A DNA stretch of 15,878 bases from an uncultured Acidaminococcus sp. (GCA_900538365.1 UPXT01000051.1:1-15878); one strand, 5' to 3'. Shown: positions 1 through 7,402, counted from the first letter of the stretch. The notes: generated from the letters alone by a model not told the origin. A program made the numbers and translations.

Positions 1-13
1 TCTCAAGCAAGGA

Positions 14-58
14 TGGCAAGTAACTGCATTGAATCGGCGCGATTTCTGCGCCGAGCAA
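14..58. repeat. intergenic hairpin repeat, copy A
   Basis: A box AAGTAACTGCATTGAATC (18-35) runs into a perfect hairpin, CGGCGC (35-40) and GCGCCG (48-53), with a 7-nt loop. The sequence just before the box (agcaaggatggc) looks like the right arm of a first hairpin whose left arm lies outside the window, as copy B has at this place. Similar units occur at 104-182, 11157-11234 and, decayed, near 7828-7850. The strand is undetermined because the stems are symmetric. Its role is unknown: it could be a non-coding RNA, a small mobile repeat or a terminator-like element. Confidence 0.6.
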
Positions 59-103
59 AAATAAAAAAGACGCCCAGGCGTAAGCTACCCCCAAACGTGA
101 CAC

Positions 104-182
104 GGCCCCATTGCTTCCATATATTTCAATGAAAGCAATGGGGCCAAGTAACTTCATCAAATCAGCCCGATCTTGGGACTGA
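104..182. repeat. two-hairpin intergenic repeat, copy B
   Basis: The first hairpin has a perfect 13-bp stem, GGCCCCATTGCTT (104-116) with AAGCAATGGGGCC (133-145), extended by CAT/ATG after one mismatch. The box AAGTAACTTCATCAAATC (146-163) follows directly, then a second hairpin TCAGCCC (162-168) with GGG-a-CTGA (175-182). The box matches copy A closely while the stem sequences differ yet still pair. It lies just beyond the 3' end of the Rrf2 gene (minus strand) and may help end that transcript, though no U-run follows on either strand. Confidence 0.65.
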
Positions 183-192
183 CCAAAAACAG

Positions 193-618
193 TTACGCTT
201 TATCCTGCTCCTCCTGCTGGGCCACCAGGTCCGCCAGCGTCGTACGGTCTACAACAGAATCCACGGCTTCCTGGATTTCCTTATACAGGTTCAAGGTGAT
301 ACATTTTTTGGCACGGGCACAGACTGTATGACCCGGTTCCAGACAGGCCACGGGGGCAAGGGAGCCTTCGACAGCGCGCAGGATTTCTCCCGTCGTATAT
401 TCTTCCGGTGCCTTGACAAGCTTATAACCGCCTTGGGCACCGCGAGCACTTTTGACCAGTTTGGCTCTGGAGAGGGCAGTTATGATTTGTTCCAAATATT
501 TTTCAGAGATTTCCTGGCGTTCGGATACACTGCGGATGGGAACAAAGTTTTCCTTGCCATTTATGGCAAGATCAAGCATGAGCCGCAGGGCATACCGGCC
601 TTTCGTTGAGATCTTCAT
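193..618 (-). CDS. Rrf2 family transcriptional regulator with Fe-S-type cysteines
   Basis: This is a 141-residue winged-helix regulator of the Rrf2/IscR/NsrR group. It opens with the family signature MKISTKGRYALRLM, carries SEKYLEQI in the recognition-helix region (about 38-46) and the wing motif GAQGGYKL (60-67). C92, C100 and C106 lie where IscR and NsrR bind an Fe-S cluster, so it probably senses iron-sulfur status, oxygen or nitrosative stress. The start at 618 is preferred over an upstream ATG at 681 because GGAGGA lies 8 nt before it and the family begins here. A dyad at 686-709 is a candidate autoregulatory site. Its targets are unknown; the Fe-S-rich hydrogenase operon nearby is possible but not shown. 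Confidence 0.93.
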   Translation of the reverse strand: MKISTKGRYALRLMLDLAINGKENFVPIRSVSERQEISEKYLEQIITALSRAKLVKSARGAQGGYKLVKAPEEYTTGEILRAVEGSLAPVACLEPGHTVCARAKKCITLNLYKEIQEAVDSVVDRTTLADLVAQQEEQDKA

Positions 619-685
619 GACGTGGTTCCTCCAAAAGCATTCTTTCTGACTCTTGCCATACCATTTTACTATAATTTTCAAAAAA

Positions 686-709
686 AATCCATACGGTTTG
701 ATAGGGATT
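686..709. promoter_or_regulatory. dyad upstream of the Rrf2 gene, candidate operator
   Basis: AATCC (686-690) and GGATT (705-709) form an inverted repeat with an AT-rich centre, 68 bp upstream of the Rrf2 start. A possible -10 (TATAGT on the minus strand) lies between it and the gene. Rrf2 proteins usually bind such partial dyads and often regulate themselves. Assignment to this regulator is inference. Confidence 0.35.
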
Positions 710-724
710 AAAAGTGTTAGGAAT

Positions 725-1684
725 TCAGCCCTTTATCGTCATGAATTTCCGGATTCCTGCATATTTTTCCTGAAGGACACGGCGGCTTTCCTCCAAAAAG
801 GCCGTCAGGTAAGGGGCCTCGTAAAGAGCCTTTGCCGTTACAAGGTCCGTCCGGAGCATATCCGTGATTTCCTTTACGGAAAGCGGCGTAAGGGTCGCTT
901 CCCGCGCGTCAAAAAGGGCACTCAAATGCAGCTGCGAACAAAAGGTCACGCCTAATTTACGCCGTGCAAGTTCAAATTGGGTCTCATCATCACTGATGGA
1001 AAATAGCGGGGCCGTAAAGAGGCCTTCCCGTTTAAGGACCTCCGTTACCCGGGAATAAACAGTGCTGCGTTTTTCTTTTCCAAGGATCGTGAGATCCATA
1101 AAATCGTGAAGACTCACCACACTCCCCGGTTGAAGCGTGACAGCCCTCCCCTTTTTGAGATGCTTTTTTAAATAATCTCGGTTCCCAACGAGATAAAGCG
1201 CCTCCATTCCGACAGGGATGTGCTGAAACAGCGCATAGTCCGTACAGTCCACACCCAGCAGCACATCAAGACGTCCCTCTGCAAGAAGAGGTTCCAGCTC
1301 CCTTGTATCGCCGAGTACGGTCTCTACCGTAACAGCGGGATAGGTCTTATGATACTGCTCCAAAAGATCAGGGAGAAAACATTTGGCCCGTGCCGCATTG
1401 GTACCAAGACGCACATGTCCCCGCGTTCCAGCTTCCCGCTCTTTTAGGTGCACCAGGCAGCGGCGTTCGATAAGGTCCATCTGCCGCACCGTTTCGTAAA
1501 AAATACGGCCCGATTCGGTGAGTGCAACGCGGGGAGACCGCGTAAAAAGCACGCTTCCGACTTCTTTTTCGAGCTTTTTGATATGTTCACTGAAACTTTG
1601 CTGCGTGATGTGGGCAAGGCTGGCCGCCTTGGTAAAATTGAGCGTCTTTGCAGCAAGGAGGAACATTTCATAGGAAGTTTGCAT
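725..1684 (-). CDS. LysR family transcriptional regulator
   Basis: This is a 319-residue LysR-type regulator. Residues 1-62 are the winged helix-turn-helix (FTKAASLAHITQQSFSEHIKKL, split here as FTKAASLAHI then TQQSFSEHIKKL), with the family's LFTRSPRVALTESG wing. Residues from about 90 onward form the periplasmic-binding-like effector domain (GHVRLGTNAARAKCFLPDLL). A strong AGGGGGGAAGG ribosome site precedes the ATG at 1684. It is divergent from the IlvD/Edd-family dehydratase across a 137-bp gap containing a LysR-type dyad, the classical arrangement for a LysR protein controlling its neighbour and itself. The effector may be that enzyme's substrate or product (inference). Only 106 bp separate its stop from the Rrf2 start, and no terminator was seen between them. 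Confidence 0.93.
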   Translation of the reverse strand: MQTSYEMFLLAAKTLNFTKAASLAHITQQSFSEHIKKLEKEVGSVLFTRSPRVALTESGRIFYETVRQMDLIERRCLVHLKEREAGTRGHVRLGTNAARAKCFLPDLLEQYHKTYPAVTVETVLGDTRELEPLLAEGRLDVLLGVDCTDYALFQHIPVGMEALYLVGNRDYLKKHLKKGRAVTLQPGSVVSLHDFMDLTILGKEKRSTVYSRVTEVLKREGLFTAPLFSISDDETQFELARRKLGVTFCSQLHLSALFDAREATLTPLSVKEITDMLRTDLVTAKALYEAPYLTAFLEESRRVLQEKYAGIRKFMTIKG

Positions 1685-1712
1685 GGGCCTTCCCCCCTTT
1701 CTTTTTTATTTT

Positions 1713-1734
1713 ATCACAGGTTTTACCCTGTGGT
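1713..1734. promoter_or_regulatory. LysR-type operator dyad between LysR gene and dehydratase
   Basis: ATCACAGG (1713-1720) and CCTGTGGT (1727-1734) form an interrupted palindrome with a 6-bp spacer and one mismatch. It sits in the divergent intergenic region about 30 bp upstream of the LysR ATG, where LysR recognition sites usually lie. The proposed dehydratase promoter is 20 bp further right. Confidence 0.5.
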
Positions 1735-1753
1735 CCATGCAGGAACCTTCTGT

Positions 1754-1782
1754 TTTACGTCTGCCCCGTTTTCAGCTACACT
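1754..1782 (+). promoter_or_regulatory. candidate promoter for the IlvD/Edd-family dehydratase
   Basis: TTTACG (1754-1759) and TACACT (1777-1782) are 17 bp apart, each matching the consensus at 4 of 6 positions. A weak match is expected of a LysR-activated promoter. The ribosome site AAGGAGGA follows at 1807-1814. Confidence 0.4.
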
Positions 1783-1821
1783 AAAGGTAAATCAATCCCG
1801 TACCACAAGGAGGAACCTGCT

Positions 1822-3465
1822 ATGACCCTCATCGACCCCCATGCGGAAGCTTACTATATCGGTCTTATGAACGCCGCGGGCTACCGCGACAAGGACCTCA
1901 AAAAGCCCATCATCGCCATTGTCAATTCTTGGAACGATGTCAATCCCGGCCACAAACCCTTAAAGGAGCTGGCCCAATACGTTAAGGAAGGTGTTTGGGC
2001 CGCTGGCGGCGCGCCGGCTGAATTTACGGTCCCCGCTCCCTGCGATGGCATGGCCCAACTGAGAGGCATGCAGTACGTACTCGCTTCGCGCGACCTCATT
2101 GCAGGCTCCATCGAAACCATGGTACGGGCCCACCATTTTGACGGTCTTGTCTTTTTGTGTGCCTGCGATAAGATTGTCCCAGCTATGCTCATGGCAGCCG
2201 CTTCCCTTGACCTGCCGAGCCTCTTTTTAACGCCAGGATCCATGCTCCCTTATGAGGAAAATGGCGTCACCTATGCCACACCGGACCTCAAGGAATCAAT
2301 TGGGGCCTATCGGGCCGGTAAAATCGATGAAACGACCTTCTCCCGTTTCCGCCAGAATATCTGTGCCTCCTGCGGCACCTGCTCCATGTACGGCACGGCA
2401 AATACCATGGCCGTCTTTACGGAAGCCATTGGGCTTGCCCCCTTTGGGTCAGCGACCCTGCCCTTTTGCGTCTCCCAGAAGGTAAAAGAGGCCCGTGATG
2501 TAGGGGAACGGATTGTCGCTCTCACGCGGGAAAAAGTCACAGCCCGCTCTTTCCTGACCAAAAAATCCCTCGAAAACGGCATTCTCCACACATCGGCAAC
2601 GGGCGGCTCCAGCAACTTTGCCCTTCACATCATGGCGATTGCTTCCGTCGCCGAAGTTCCCCTTACTTTAGAAGAATTTGATAAGATCCAGGAACAGGTC
2701 CCGGTCATCGCGAAATTTAAACCCGCCTCCCAATACAATATGGTTGACTATGGCAAAGCTGGCGGGTCCCTAGGCACGCTCAAGACCATCGCACCCTTCC
2801 TTCACAAGGATGTACCGCTTGCCATGGGCGGCACCTTGGACGAGGCCCTTGCTGCCTTTACAGGTCCCATTGATCGGAACGTGATTCACGAGCTGACAGA
2901 TCCCCTATTTGAAAAGGGCTGCTACAGCGTGCTTTACGGTAACCTGGCACCAAATGGGGCCGTAGTCAAAAAAAGCGGCGTCGATCCCGCCATGTTCGTT
3001 CACCGCGGGCCTGCCGTCGTTTTTGACTCCGAAGAAGAAGTCATGGAAACCTTTCTCCATAAGGACATCAAAGCAGGGTCCGTACTCGTCATCCGGTATG
3101 AAGGCCCCAAAGGCGGACCAGGCATGCGGGAAATGAGTATTCCCGCAGCGATGCTCATCGGCATGGGACTTCAAAAATCGGTTGCCATGATCACGGACGG
3201 CCGTTTTTCCGGAGCCTCCCGCGGTCCCTGCGTTGGCCACGTTTCACCTGAAGCTTGGGATGACGGACCCATTGCCTGCGTCAAAAATGGGGATATGATC
3301 CACATCGACCTCAACGAGCATCTTCTCGAAGTGGAACTGTCTGATGAAGAACTGAGCCAGCGCAAAAAGGACATCCAAAAGCCCGACCACCCCGCTTTTG
3401 GCGTCATGAAGCGCTACCGCGACATTGTCAGCGGCGCTGAAAAAGGAGCCCTATGGTTTTACTGA
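1822..3465 (+). CDS. IlvD/Edd family dehydratase (dihydroxy-acid or sugar-acid dehydratase)
   Basis: This 547-residue enzyme belongs to the Fe-S dehydratase family that removes water from 2,3-dihydroxy acids, as in branched-chain amino acid synthesis or sugar-acid breakdown. Visible motifs are VNSWNDVNPGHKPL (34-47), CACDKIVPAMLMAAA (113-127), CASCGTCSMYGTANTM (181-196), the C-terminal YEGPKGGPGMREM and ITDGRFSGASRG with the presumed catalytic serine, and GHVSPEA. Cluster cysteines are probably C115 or C113, and C184 or C187. The MYGTANTM stretch recalls sugar-acid dehydratases, and no other ilv gene is near, so substrate specificity is open. The start at 1822 is fixed by AAGGAGGA 7 nt upstream. 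It is monocistronic, ends at a strong terminator and is probably controlled by the divergent LysR protein. Confidence 0.88.
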   Translation: MTLIDPHAEAYYIGLMNAAGYRDKDLKKPIIAIVNSWNDVNPGHKPLKELAQYVKEGVWAAGGAPAEFTVPAPCDGMAQLRGMQYVLASRDLIAGSIETMVRAHHFDGLVFLCACDKIVPAMLMAAASLDLPSLFLTPGSMLPYEENGVTYATPDLKESIGAYRAGKIDETTFSRFRQNICASCGTCSMYGTANTMAVFTEAIGLAPFGSATLPFCVSQKVKEARDVGERIVALTREKVTARSFLTKKSLENGILHTSATGGSSNFALHIMAIASVAEVPLTLEEFDKIQEQVPVIAKFKPASQYNMVDYGKAGGSLGTLKTIAPFLHKDVPLAMGGTLDEALAAFTGPIDRNVIHELTDPLFEKGCYSVLYGNLAPNGAVVKKSGVDPAMFVHRGPAVVFDSEEEVMETFLHKDIKAGSVLVIRYEGPKGGPGMREMSIPAAMLIGMGLQKSVAMITDGRFSGASRGPCVGHVSPEAWDDGPIACVKNGDMIHIDLNEHLLEVELSDEELSQRKKDIQKPDHPAFGVMKRYRDIVSGAEKGALWFY

Positions 3466-3498
3466 CGGACGGATTTGCGGAGCCTGTTCACAACTTCT

Positions 3499-3537
3499 GC
3501 ACACGGTGCTTTGTATAAAGTGCCTTGTGCATTTTTT
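3499..3537 (+). terminator. Rho-independent terminator of the dehydratase gene
   Basis: GCACA (3499-3503) pairs with TGTGC (3526-3530), and inside it GGTGCTTT pairs with AAAGTGCC using two G-U pairs. ATTTTTT follows directly. It lies 34 bp after the dehydratase stop and separates it from the hydrogenase operon. Confidence 0.85.
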
Positions 3538-3576
3538 CTATACAAGATTTGGCAACTTCTATCGTCTATCCAGTTT

Positions 3577-3611
3577 TTGTATACAACGCTTCTTCATTTT
3601 AGGTGTATAAT
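3577..3611 (+). promoter_or_regulatory. candidate promoter of hydrogenase operon with TTGTATACAA palindrome
   Basis: A perfect -10 TATAAT lies at 3606-3611. No good -35 is found 16-18 bp upstream; instead the perfect palindrome TTGTATACAA (3577-3586) overlaps that region. TTGTATA (3511-3517) and TATACAA (3540-3546) are further half-sites in the same gap. Palindromes of this kind are typical of GntR/FadR-type regulators, but no such gene is in the window. A weak -35 plus an overlapping palindrome suggests a regulated promoter. Confidence 0.45.
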
Positions 3612-3690
3612 GGAACTGTACCATTTTTCGAATTATCGGATTATTCTCTATCTTTTTTCAAAGAGAGGGAAAAGCCCTGCACGCATCCAT

Positions 3691-3723
3691 GAGGAGGTGC
3701 CCCACACCCCCTCAAGAGGGAGG
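3691..3723 (+). promoter_or_regulatory. leader hairpins at the ribosome site of the hydrogenase operon
   Basis: GAGGAGGTG (3691-3699) can pair with CACCCCCTC (3705-3713) with one mismatch. Alternatively CCCT just before the ribosome site can pair with the AGGG that forms part of it (GGGAGG, 3718-3723, 8 nt before the ATG). The two pairings compete for the same C-rich strand. This could tune translation start, but the second hairpin is short and may not form. Confidence 0.3.
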
Positions 3724-3731
3724 TTCATCCT

Positions 3732-5567
3732 ATGACAAGACTGTCCATTGAGACCCCGTCCAGTGCCGAAATGGTCCTGCGCGGACTCTACCGGGATATT
3801 GAGCGGCGCATCAGCGCCAGTTCGCCCGGTCTATGTCCCATCGATATGTCGCTCAGTTTCCTGCGGCTCTGTCATGCCCAGACCTGCGGGAAATGTGTAC
3901 CCTGCCGCATTGGACTGGGCCAGCTGGCGGCACTGATTGAATCCGTCATGAACCGCACGGCCACACTTGAAACCATTGACCGGATCGAGCGGACGGCAAA
4001 GGTCATTGCAGACTCGGCGGACTGCGCCATCGGCTACGAAGCTGCCGTCATGGTCCTTAAAGGGGTCAAAGGCTTCCGTGATGATTACGAAGAGCACATC
4101 CTCCGCGGCCGCTGTATTACGGGACTCACCCATCCTGTTCCCTGCGTTTCTGTCTGCCCAGCCCATGTAGATGTCCCGGGCTATATTGCCCTCATCCGGG
4201 AAAAACACTATGACGAGGCCGTAGCCCTCATCCGCAAGGATAATCCCTTTCCCGGGGTCTGCGGCTATGTCTGCGAACATCCCTGTGAAGTCCACTGCCG
4301 GCGCCGCATGGTTGACGATGCCGTCAATATCTGTGGATTGAAGCGGTTTGCCATTGATCATTCAAAACCTGCGGCACCGCCCAAAAGTGCCAAACCGACG
4401 GGACGCACGGTTGCCGTCATCGGCGGCGGTCCTGGCGGTCTTACGGCAGCCTATTACCTGTCCCTTATGGGACATTCCTGTACCATTTTTGAGCAGCGGC
4501 CCCAACTAGGCGGGATGCTCCGCTATGGCATTCCTGATTACCGCCTGCCGCCGGAGATCCTTGACCGTGACATCAGTCATATCCTTTGGACGGGCATCGA
4601 TGTCCATACAGGCATCTCCATTGGAAAGGATGTCAGGATTGAGAATATCCAGAAAGATTATGATGCCGTCTACATTGCCATCGGGGCCCACAGCGACAAA
4701 AAACTGCGCATCGATGGCGAAGATGCCCAGAATGTGATCAGTGCCGTCTCCATGCTGCGCGGCATTGGAGAAAACATCATTCCTGACTTTACGGGCAAGC
4801 GCATCTGCGTCATCGGCGGCGGCAATGTCTCCATGGACGCGACAAGAACGGCCAAACGCCTTGGCGCGGCAAGCGTCATTTGCCTCTACCGGCGTCGCGT
4901 CGAAGATATGACGGCCCTATCCGAAGAAATCAGTGCCGCCATGGCAGAGGGCTGCGAAATCCGTCCCCTTGAAGCGCCGGATCACATCGAAAAAGATCAG
5001 GAAGGCAAAGTGGCAGCCCTATGGACCCGGCCCCAGATCATCGGCAAGTACGGTCACGATGGCCGCCCCCGTCCGGAAAATGCAGCGGCGGACCTCACGC
5101 GCATTCCCTGCGACTACGTCATCGTTGCCATTGGTCAGTCCATCGTCACAAAACCCTTTGAACAAATTGGGGTGGCAACAGATCACGGTGCCATCAAGGC
5201 TGAGCGGTCAAGCGCCGTGCCAGGTCTTAATAATATCTTTGCCGGCGGTGACGCAGTTTCTGGACCGGCTACGGTCATCCGGGCCATTGCCGCGGGAAAA
5301 GTTGCAGCAGCCAATATCGATGCCTTTCTCGGCTTTGACCACAAGATTTCTGTCGATATCGAGATCCCGCCGGCCCACTTTACAAACACGCCGCCCTGCG
5401 GACGCATCAATCTCAAATATCACGGAAAGCCTGACTGTTCCGGTGACTTCAGCCTGCCTATAAAAGGCCTGACGGCCGAGGAAGCCCGTCAGGAAGCAAG
5501 CCGCTGCCTGCGCTGCGATCACTTTGGCTTTGGCAGCTTCAAAGGAGGGAGACAAACCGAATGGTAA
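3732..5567 (+). CDS. GltD-like NAD(P)H:FAD oxidoreductase fused to NuoF-type Fe-S domain, hydrogenase partner
   Basis: This 611-residue protein is built as follows. Residues about 45-105 are the NuoF/HoxF C-terminal 4Fe-4S domain (TCGKCVPCRIG with C52, C55, C58, then C98 in DCAIG). Residues 130-200 are a double 4Fe-4S domain as in glutamate synthase small chain (CVSVCP; CGYVCEHPCEVHC, C177, C181, C185, C189). Residues 226-540 are a GltD-type FAD/NAD(P)-binding core: IGGGPGG (FAD), GGMLRYGIPDYRLP, IGGGNVSMDA (nucleotide), AGGDAVSGPATV. The C-terminus has EASRCLRCDH. The NuoF FMN/NADH domain is absent. It probably oxidises NAD(P)H at FAD and passes electrons through its Fe-S centres to the hydrogenase that overlaps it by 7 nt. 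Preference for NADH or NADPH cannot be read here. No glutamate synthase large subunit is present, so glutamate synthesis is unlikely. The ATG is supported by GGGAGG 8 nt upstream. Confidence 0.88.
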   Translation: MTRLSIETPSSAEMVLRGLYRDIERRISASSPGLCPIDMSLSFLRLCHAQTCGKCVPCRIGLGQLAALIESVMNRTATLETIDRIERTAKVIADSADCAIGYEAAVMVLKGVKGFRDDYEEHILRGRCITGLTHPVPCVSVCPAHVDVPGYIALIREKHYDEAVALIRKDNPFPGVCGYVCEHPCEVHCRRRMVDDAVNICGLKRFAIDHSKPAAPPKSAKPTGRTVAVIGGGPGGLTAAYYLSLMGHSCTIFEQRPQLGGMLRYGIPDYRLPPEILDRDISHILWTGIDVHTGISIGKDVRIENIQKDYDAVYIAIGAHSDKKLRIDGEDAQNVISAVSMLRGIGENIIPDFTGKRICVIGGGNVSMDATRTAKRLGAASVICLYRRRVEDMTALSEEISAAMAEGCEIRPLEAPDHIEKDQEGKVAALWTRPQIIGKYGHDGRPRPENAAADLTRIPCDYVIVAIGQSIVTKPFEQIGVATDHGAIKAERSSAVPGLNNIFAGGDAVSGPATVIRAIAAGKVAAANIDAFLGFDHKISVDIEIPPAHFTNTPPCGRINLKYHGKPDCSGDFSLPIKGLTAEEARQEASRCLRCDHFGFGSFKGGRQTEW

Positions 5568-7303
5568 CACTCACCATTGACAATCAACCCGTCTGCGTTC
5601 CAGAAGGAACAACCATCCTTGAAGCAGCCAAATCAGTGGGAATCATCATCCCTCATCTGTGCTACCTCAAGGGGCTCAACGAAATTGCCGCCTGCCGCGT
5701 CTGTTCCGTTGAAGTAGAAGGGGAAACGGCCATGGTCACAGCCTGCAACAGTTCTGTTGTCGAAGGCATGGCCGTCCATACCAATTCGCCGCGGGCCCGG
5801 GAAACACGCCGCATCAATGTAGAGCTCATCTTAAGCCAGCATGACTGTCTGTGCGCCACCTGTGTAAGGAGCGGCAGCTGCCAGCTCCAGCGTCTGGCAA
5901 ACTCTCTAGGCATCATTTCCCTTCCTTATGAACGGGAGCTGCCCAAAGGTGCGCGGGGGGCCTGGACCACAACCTATCCACTCTACCGTGATTATCAAAA
6001 ATGCATCAAATGCATGCGCTGCATCCAAGTCTGTGACAAGATGCAAACCGTCCATATTTGGGACGTTGACGGCACCGGGTCAAGAACCACGGTCGATGTG
6101 TCCCATAACCGCGTCATCAAGGACTCGGACTGCACCCTCTGCGGTCAGTGCATCACCCACTGCCCTACAGCAGGCCTTCGGGAAAGGGACGATACGGATA
6201 AAGTCTACAGTGCCCTTGCTAGTCCTGATCTCATCCCCATTGTCCAAATCGCGCCGGCAGTCCGCACAGCCTTATGTGAAGCCTATGGCGTTTCCCCTCA
6301 GGAAGCACCCATGGGGAAACTGGCCGCTGCCCTGCGCCGCATGGGCTTCCGCTATGTTTATGATACGTGCTTTGGGGCCGACCTTACCATCATGGAAGAA
6401 GCCAACGAATTTCTCGAGAAATTCAAGAACGGGGAAACAAGGACACTTCCCCTGTTTACAAGCTGCTGCCCCGGCTGGGTACGCTTTCTCAAAGGAAAGT
6501 TTCCAGAACTGACAGACCGCCTGTCAACGTCTAAGTCCCCGCAGCAGATGTTTGGCGCCATTGCAAAGACCTGGCTTGCAAAAAAACTGGGAACGGAGCC
6601 GGAAAAACTCTTTCTCGTTTCCATCATGCCCTGCCTTGCCAAAAAAGCAGAATGCGACCTTCCCACGATGCGGACCCAGCACGGCAAGGATGTGGACTGC
6701 GTCCTTACGACACGGGAATTGATCCGCATGCTGAACGCGGACCGCATCTATCCCCACCTGCTCAAGGAAGAACCCCTCGATGATCCCATGGGAACCCATA
6801 CAGGGGCCGGCACCATCTTTGGTGTGACAGGCGGCGTCATGGAAGCGGCCCTGCGGACAGCCTATTATGAAGTAACAGGAAAAGATCCAGATCCGGACCT
6901 ATTTGCCGATATCCGCACCGGTCCGTCCCTCAGGGAACGGACCTACACCTTGGGCGGTGCTGACGTGCACTGCGCCGTTGTAAGCGGTCTTGGCAACGCG
7001 CGGCACCTTCTGGAAGCCATCAAAGCAGGAAAAGTCCATTATGACTTTGTGGAAGTGATGGCCTGCCCGGGCGGCTGCAGCGGCGGCGGTGGCCAGCCTA
7101 TTTCCATCGATGATGAGGAGCGGGCTGAAAGACGCGGCAAAGGCCTCTATGCCCTTGACCAAAAGATGCCCCTGCGCCTAAGTCACCGCAATCCTCAGAT
7201 TGAGGCCCTCTATGCGGAATTCCTCGGTAACCCCCTCAGTGAAAAAGCAGAGGAACTGCTCCATACTGATCAGGGGGCGTGGGAGGTGACAGACTGTTAC
7301 TAG
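5561..7303 (+). CDS. hydA: [FeFe]-hydrogenase catalytic subunit, CpI-like
   Basis: This 580-residue cytosolic hydrogenase interconverts protons and H2. From the N-terminus: a 2Fe-2S ferredoxin domain (C34, C45, C48, C62), the His-Cys 4Fe-4S site (H94, C98, C101, C107, the same numbering as Clostridium pasteurianum CpI), two 4Fe-4S clusters (C148, C151, C154, C158; C191, C194, C197, C201), then the H-cluster domain. L1 is FTSCCPGW (C302 as proton relay, C303 as ligand), L2 is MPCLAKKAE (C358) and L3 is MACPGGCSGGGGQP (C502, C506). The proton-path glutamates appear kept in MEEANE. No C-terminal extra domain, signal peptide or membrane helix is seen. Its start overlaps the preceding gene by 7 nt, so the two are translationally coupled; AGGAGG lies 12 nt upstream. 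Maturases HydE/F/G are not in the window. Confidence in function is very high; the electron partner is inferred from context. Confidence 0.96.
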   Translation: MVTLTIDNQPVCVPEGTTILEAAKSVGIIIPHLCYLKGLNEIAACRVCSVEVEGETAMVTACNSSVVEGMAVHTNSPRARETRRINVELILSQHDCLCATCVRSGSCQLQRLANSLGIISLPYERELPKGARGAWTTTYPLYRDYQKCIKCMRCIQVCDKMQTVHIWDVDGTGSRTTVDVSHNRVIKDSDCTLCGQCITHCPTAGLRERDDTDKVYSALASPDLIPIVQIAPAVRTALCEAYGVSPQEAPMGKLAAALRRMGFRYVYDTCFGADLTIMEEANEFLEKFKNGETRTLPLFTSCCPGWVRFLKGKFPELTDRLSTSKSPQQMFGAIAKTWLAKKLGTEPEKLFLVSIMPCLAKKAECDLPTMRTQHGKDVDCVLTTRELIRMLNADRIYPHLLKEEPLDDPMGTHTGAGTIFGVTGGVMEAALRTAYYEVTGKDPDPDLFADIRTGPSLRERTYTLGGADVHCAVVSGLGNARHLLEAIKAGKVHYDFVEVMACPGGCSGGGGQPISIDDEERAERRGKGLYALDQKMPLRLSHRNPQIEALYAEFLGNPLSEKAEELLHTDQGAWEVTDCY

Positions 7304-7309
7304 TTTTAG

Positions 7310-7335
7310 TCAGCCCAAAAAACGGGCTGATTTGC
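7310..7335 (+). terminator. hairpin after the hydrogenase gene
   Basis: TCAGCCC (7310-7316) pairs with GGGCTGA (7324-7330) across a 7-nt loop, six bases after the stop codon. The U-run is weak (TTTGCT), so termination here may be partial and completed by the hairpin at 7403-7447. Confidence 0.55.
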
Positions 7336-7402
7336 TGCCGTACGTGAACCCCTTTCTAAAAATGGAAAGGCCTGGCAAAAACCGCCCGGCTCATCCACCG
7401 TC

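Noticed and set aside
3689..3752. short upstream reading frame (MRRCPTPPQEGG...) in the hydrogenase leader
   Set aside because: No ribosome site lies before its ATG, and its GGAGG comes after its own start; it overlaps the real start in another frame. It is more likely part of the leader structure.
3732..5567. glutamate synthase small subunit (gltD)
   Set aside because: The core is GltD-like, but the N-terminal NuoF-type Fe-S domain, the absence of a large subunit and the overlap with a hydrogenase argue for a hydrogenase diaphorase.
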